In this document: piece after piece, positions 59,461-60,585 of the stretch
How the letters are laid out: every line of letters begins with the position of its first letter
Numbering within the stretch: position 1 is the stretch's first letter
NCBI GenBank assembly: GCA_020634755.1
Contig: JACKBC010000042.1
Location: forward strand, 1 to 60,585
Origin: Caldilineaceae bacterium
GTDB lineage: Bacteria; Chloroflexota; Anaerolineae; Caldilineales; Caldilineaceae
Direction: 5' to 3'
Length of the DNA: 60,585 nucleotides
Made by a program: the position numbers and the translations under genes
The notes under the pieces: generated by a model
Database searches by the model: none
What the model was told of the DNA's origin: nothing
Seen by the model: only the letters and a program-made list of their open reading frames with translations

Positions 59461-60138
59461 ATGGCTATTCCAACATTAGGTCACGGTCAACTTGGCTGGC
59501 AGAACGGCGCGGCGCAGTACATCTTATCATGGGACCACACTCCCGAACAAGCCAATCCGCCAGGGGTATATGGAAGCGTAGATTTTTCGCTAGCCGATGG
59601 CTCCAATCGCGTTGCCTATGTGATTGAATTTATTCCTAAAGGTACATCCAAAACGATTCGCTTTCCCAATGGCAAAGTTGAACTCGAGGTGGATGTGCCC
59701 AGCCAGGAAGCCAACGGTCTTTATTTCGCCATTGCCAGTGGCTATGACGTAGATTCAGCCCATCCGGGCAAGAAAAAGGTGGCGGGCGGCCTTTCCTATA
59801 CGCTCCTGGCCTTGCGCCCCCCAGCCACTTATACCGAAGATGGCGTGGAATTGAACGGCGAGCTGGGCTTTGACATGAAGCTCAAATTCTATCACGGCGG
59901 CAAACCTGACCATCGGGACATCTGTTTTATTAACGCCGCCGGACGTTGGGCCGATGTCGAAGGCCAATCATTTGTATCTGGCAAACCCAAAGTGGTTGAA
60001 AACGTTGCCGAACTCAAAACCAAGCTGCTGGGCACCTACGCCATGATGGAAGATGAAGCAAGCTCGCTTGGCGAGGTCCACGCTTTAACCAAGCAAATTT
60101 TGGCCAAACTTGAAACCATTGCCAAACACGGCGGATAA
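59461..60138 (+). CDS. Unknown protein next to the CHAT gene (225 aa)
   Basis: An ATG with AAGGAGAAATA upstream, starting 49 bases from the CHAT gene start in the opposite direction, so they likely share a regulatory region. 225 soluble residues, mainly beta (GHGQLGWQNGAAQYILSW, RVAYVIEFIPKGTSKTIRFPNGKVELEVDV) in the first two thirds, with a helical end (ENVAELKTKLLGTYAMMEDEASSLGEVHALTKQILAKLETIAKHGG). No signal peptide or known motif. It could be a substrate, effector or sensor of the CHAT protein (inference). Confidence 0.7.
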   Translation: MAIPTLGHGQLGWQNGAAQYILSWDHTPEQANPPGVYGSVDFSLADGSNRVAYVIEFIPKGTSKTIRFPNGKVELEVDVPSQEANGLYFAIASGYDVDSAHPGKKKVAGGLSYTLLALRPPATYTEDGVELNGELGFDMKLKFYHGGKPDHRDICFINAAGRWADVEGQSFVSGKPKVVENVAELKTKLLGTYAMMEDEASSLGEVHALTKQILAKLETIAKHGG

Positions 60139-60585
60139 AGTCGCCATGGCCCGCTTATTTGCGGAATCCACATGAAAGTTAATCCATCTAATTGGTGGAT
60201 GTACATACGTTTTCAGCCCAGAGCAGGTAGCAAACGTGCGTCGCACTGGCCCAATGAGCAGCTGTACTACAGCCACTTTGGCGGTCGGTGCGTCGCACAT
60301 GAGCCTACCCACAAATGCCTACGCAAGCAGTGCATTGCCCCCAGCTGGCAGCGAATCGCGCATGGCGGCCTCTCCCGGCTCTGCACTCTTTCGAGTGCGC
60401 CGCGTCCCTCTCCACGGGTGGAGAGGGACAGCTTTTGCGCTTGAGCGCAAAAGCAGGGAGAGGCAGCGCGGCGTGCGTCGCACATGAGCCTACCCACAAA
60501 TGCCTACGCAAGCTGTGCATTGCGCCCATCTGGCTGTGAATCGCGCATGGCGGCCTCTCCCTGCTCTGCACTCTTTCGAGTGCGC
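60139..60585. repeat. Direct repeats of 185-bp period at the right edge
   Basis: A 110-base segment at 60291-60400 (CGTCGCACATGAGCC...TTTCGAGTGCGC) recurs at 60476-60585 with few differences and runs into the window end. Between the copies is a hairpin GCTTTTGCGC-TTGA-GCGCAAAAGC (60431-60454). No gene. Confidence 0.85.

Overview
The window reads as a bacterial chromosome segment of moderate GC, most consistent with a Chloroflexota lineage of the Caldilineae/Anaerolineae type. This is inference from gene content: CHAT and STAND signalling proteins, AfsR-like NB-ARC/TPR regulators, VCBS/FG-GAP secreted proteins ending in a YLP tail, XisH/XisI outside cyanobacteria, MoxR plus DUF58, and a T-box upstream of proS. 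There is no 16S rRNA gene to settle it.

Layout. 1-4.2 kb: a 5'-truncated CHAT-like/nSTAND1/WD40 protein, three tRNA genes (Pro-TGG, Gly-TCC, Met-CAT) and a Phd/RelE-type toxin-antitoxin operon. 4.2-13 kb: T-box-controlled proS, a SelA-like PLP enzyme, a GNAT protein, ribosomal protein L28, a CtaG-like membrane protein, an unknown 172-aa protein and an amidohydrolase. 13-27.4 kb: an accessory block with a 1829-aa secreted VCBS-repeat/zincin protein, two NB-ARC (STAND) regulators, a TPR protein, two small secreted proteins (one a 59-aa peptide ending GSGGGPG) and a triple-repeat secreted protein. 27.4-37 kb: lactonase-fold protein, DUF4129 membrane protein, sugar epimerase and DegT aminotransferase, an xisH-xisI pair flanked by two remnants of the same gene tail, a DUF4160-like gene, a frameshifted DUF58 gene and moxR. 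37-49 kb: secD-secF under a consensus promoter, an MFS transporter, an amidase, a triple-FKBP lipoprotein, a lipid kinase/mmuM/rsmI operon and a doubly frameshifted hisB. 49-60.6 kb: a TolB-like propeller membrane protein, an orphan OmpR-type response regulator, a second MFS transporter, and a sigma factor / anti-sigma-like / TPR-CHAT peptidase / unknown-protein module.

Intergenic space is crowded with short palindromic, MITE-like repeats and no transposase gene is present. At least ten elements share ACTTACGCA-type ends, four are a 67-bp family beginning GCAACGG, and three belong to an 80-bp hairpin family. Several large single-copy inverted repeats, two tandem repeat arrays and direct repeats flanking small insertions are also present.

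How the genes work together. proS is controlled by a leader that senses uncharged tRNA-Pro, and a tRNA-Pro(TGG) gene lies 1.3 kb away. secD/secF form a Sec auxiliary complex that would help export the many secreted proteins here. The accessory signalling genes (CHAT, STAND, NB-ARC, sigma) look like sensing or conflict modules. The most interesting one is the sigma/CHAT module at 55.3-60.1 kb, where a CHAT peptidase may act on an anti-sigma-like partner (hypothesis).
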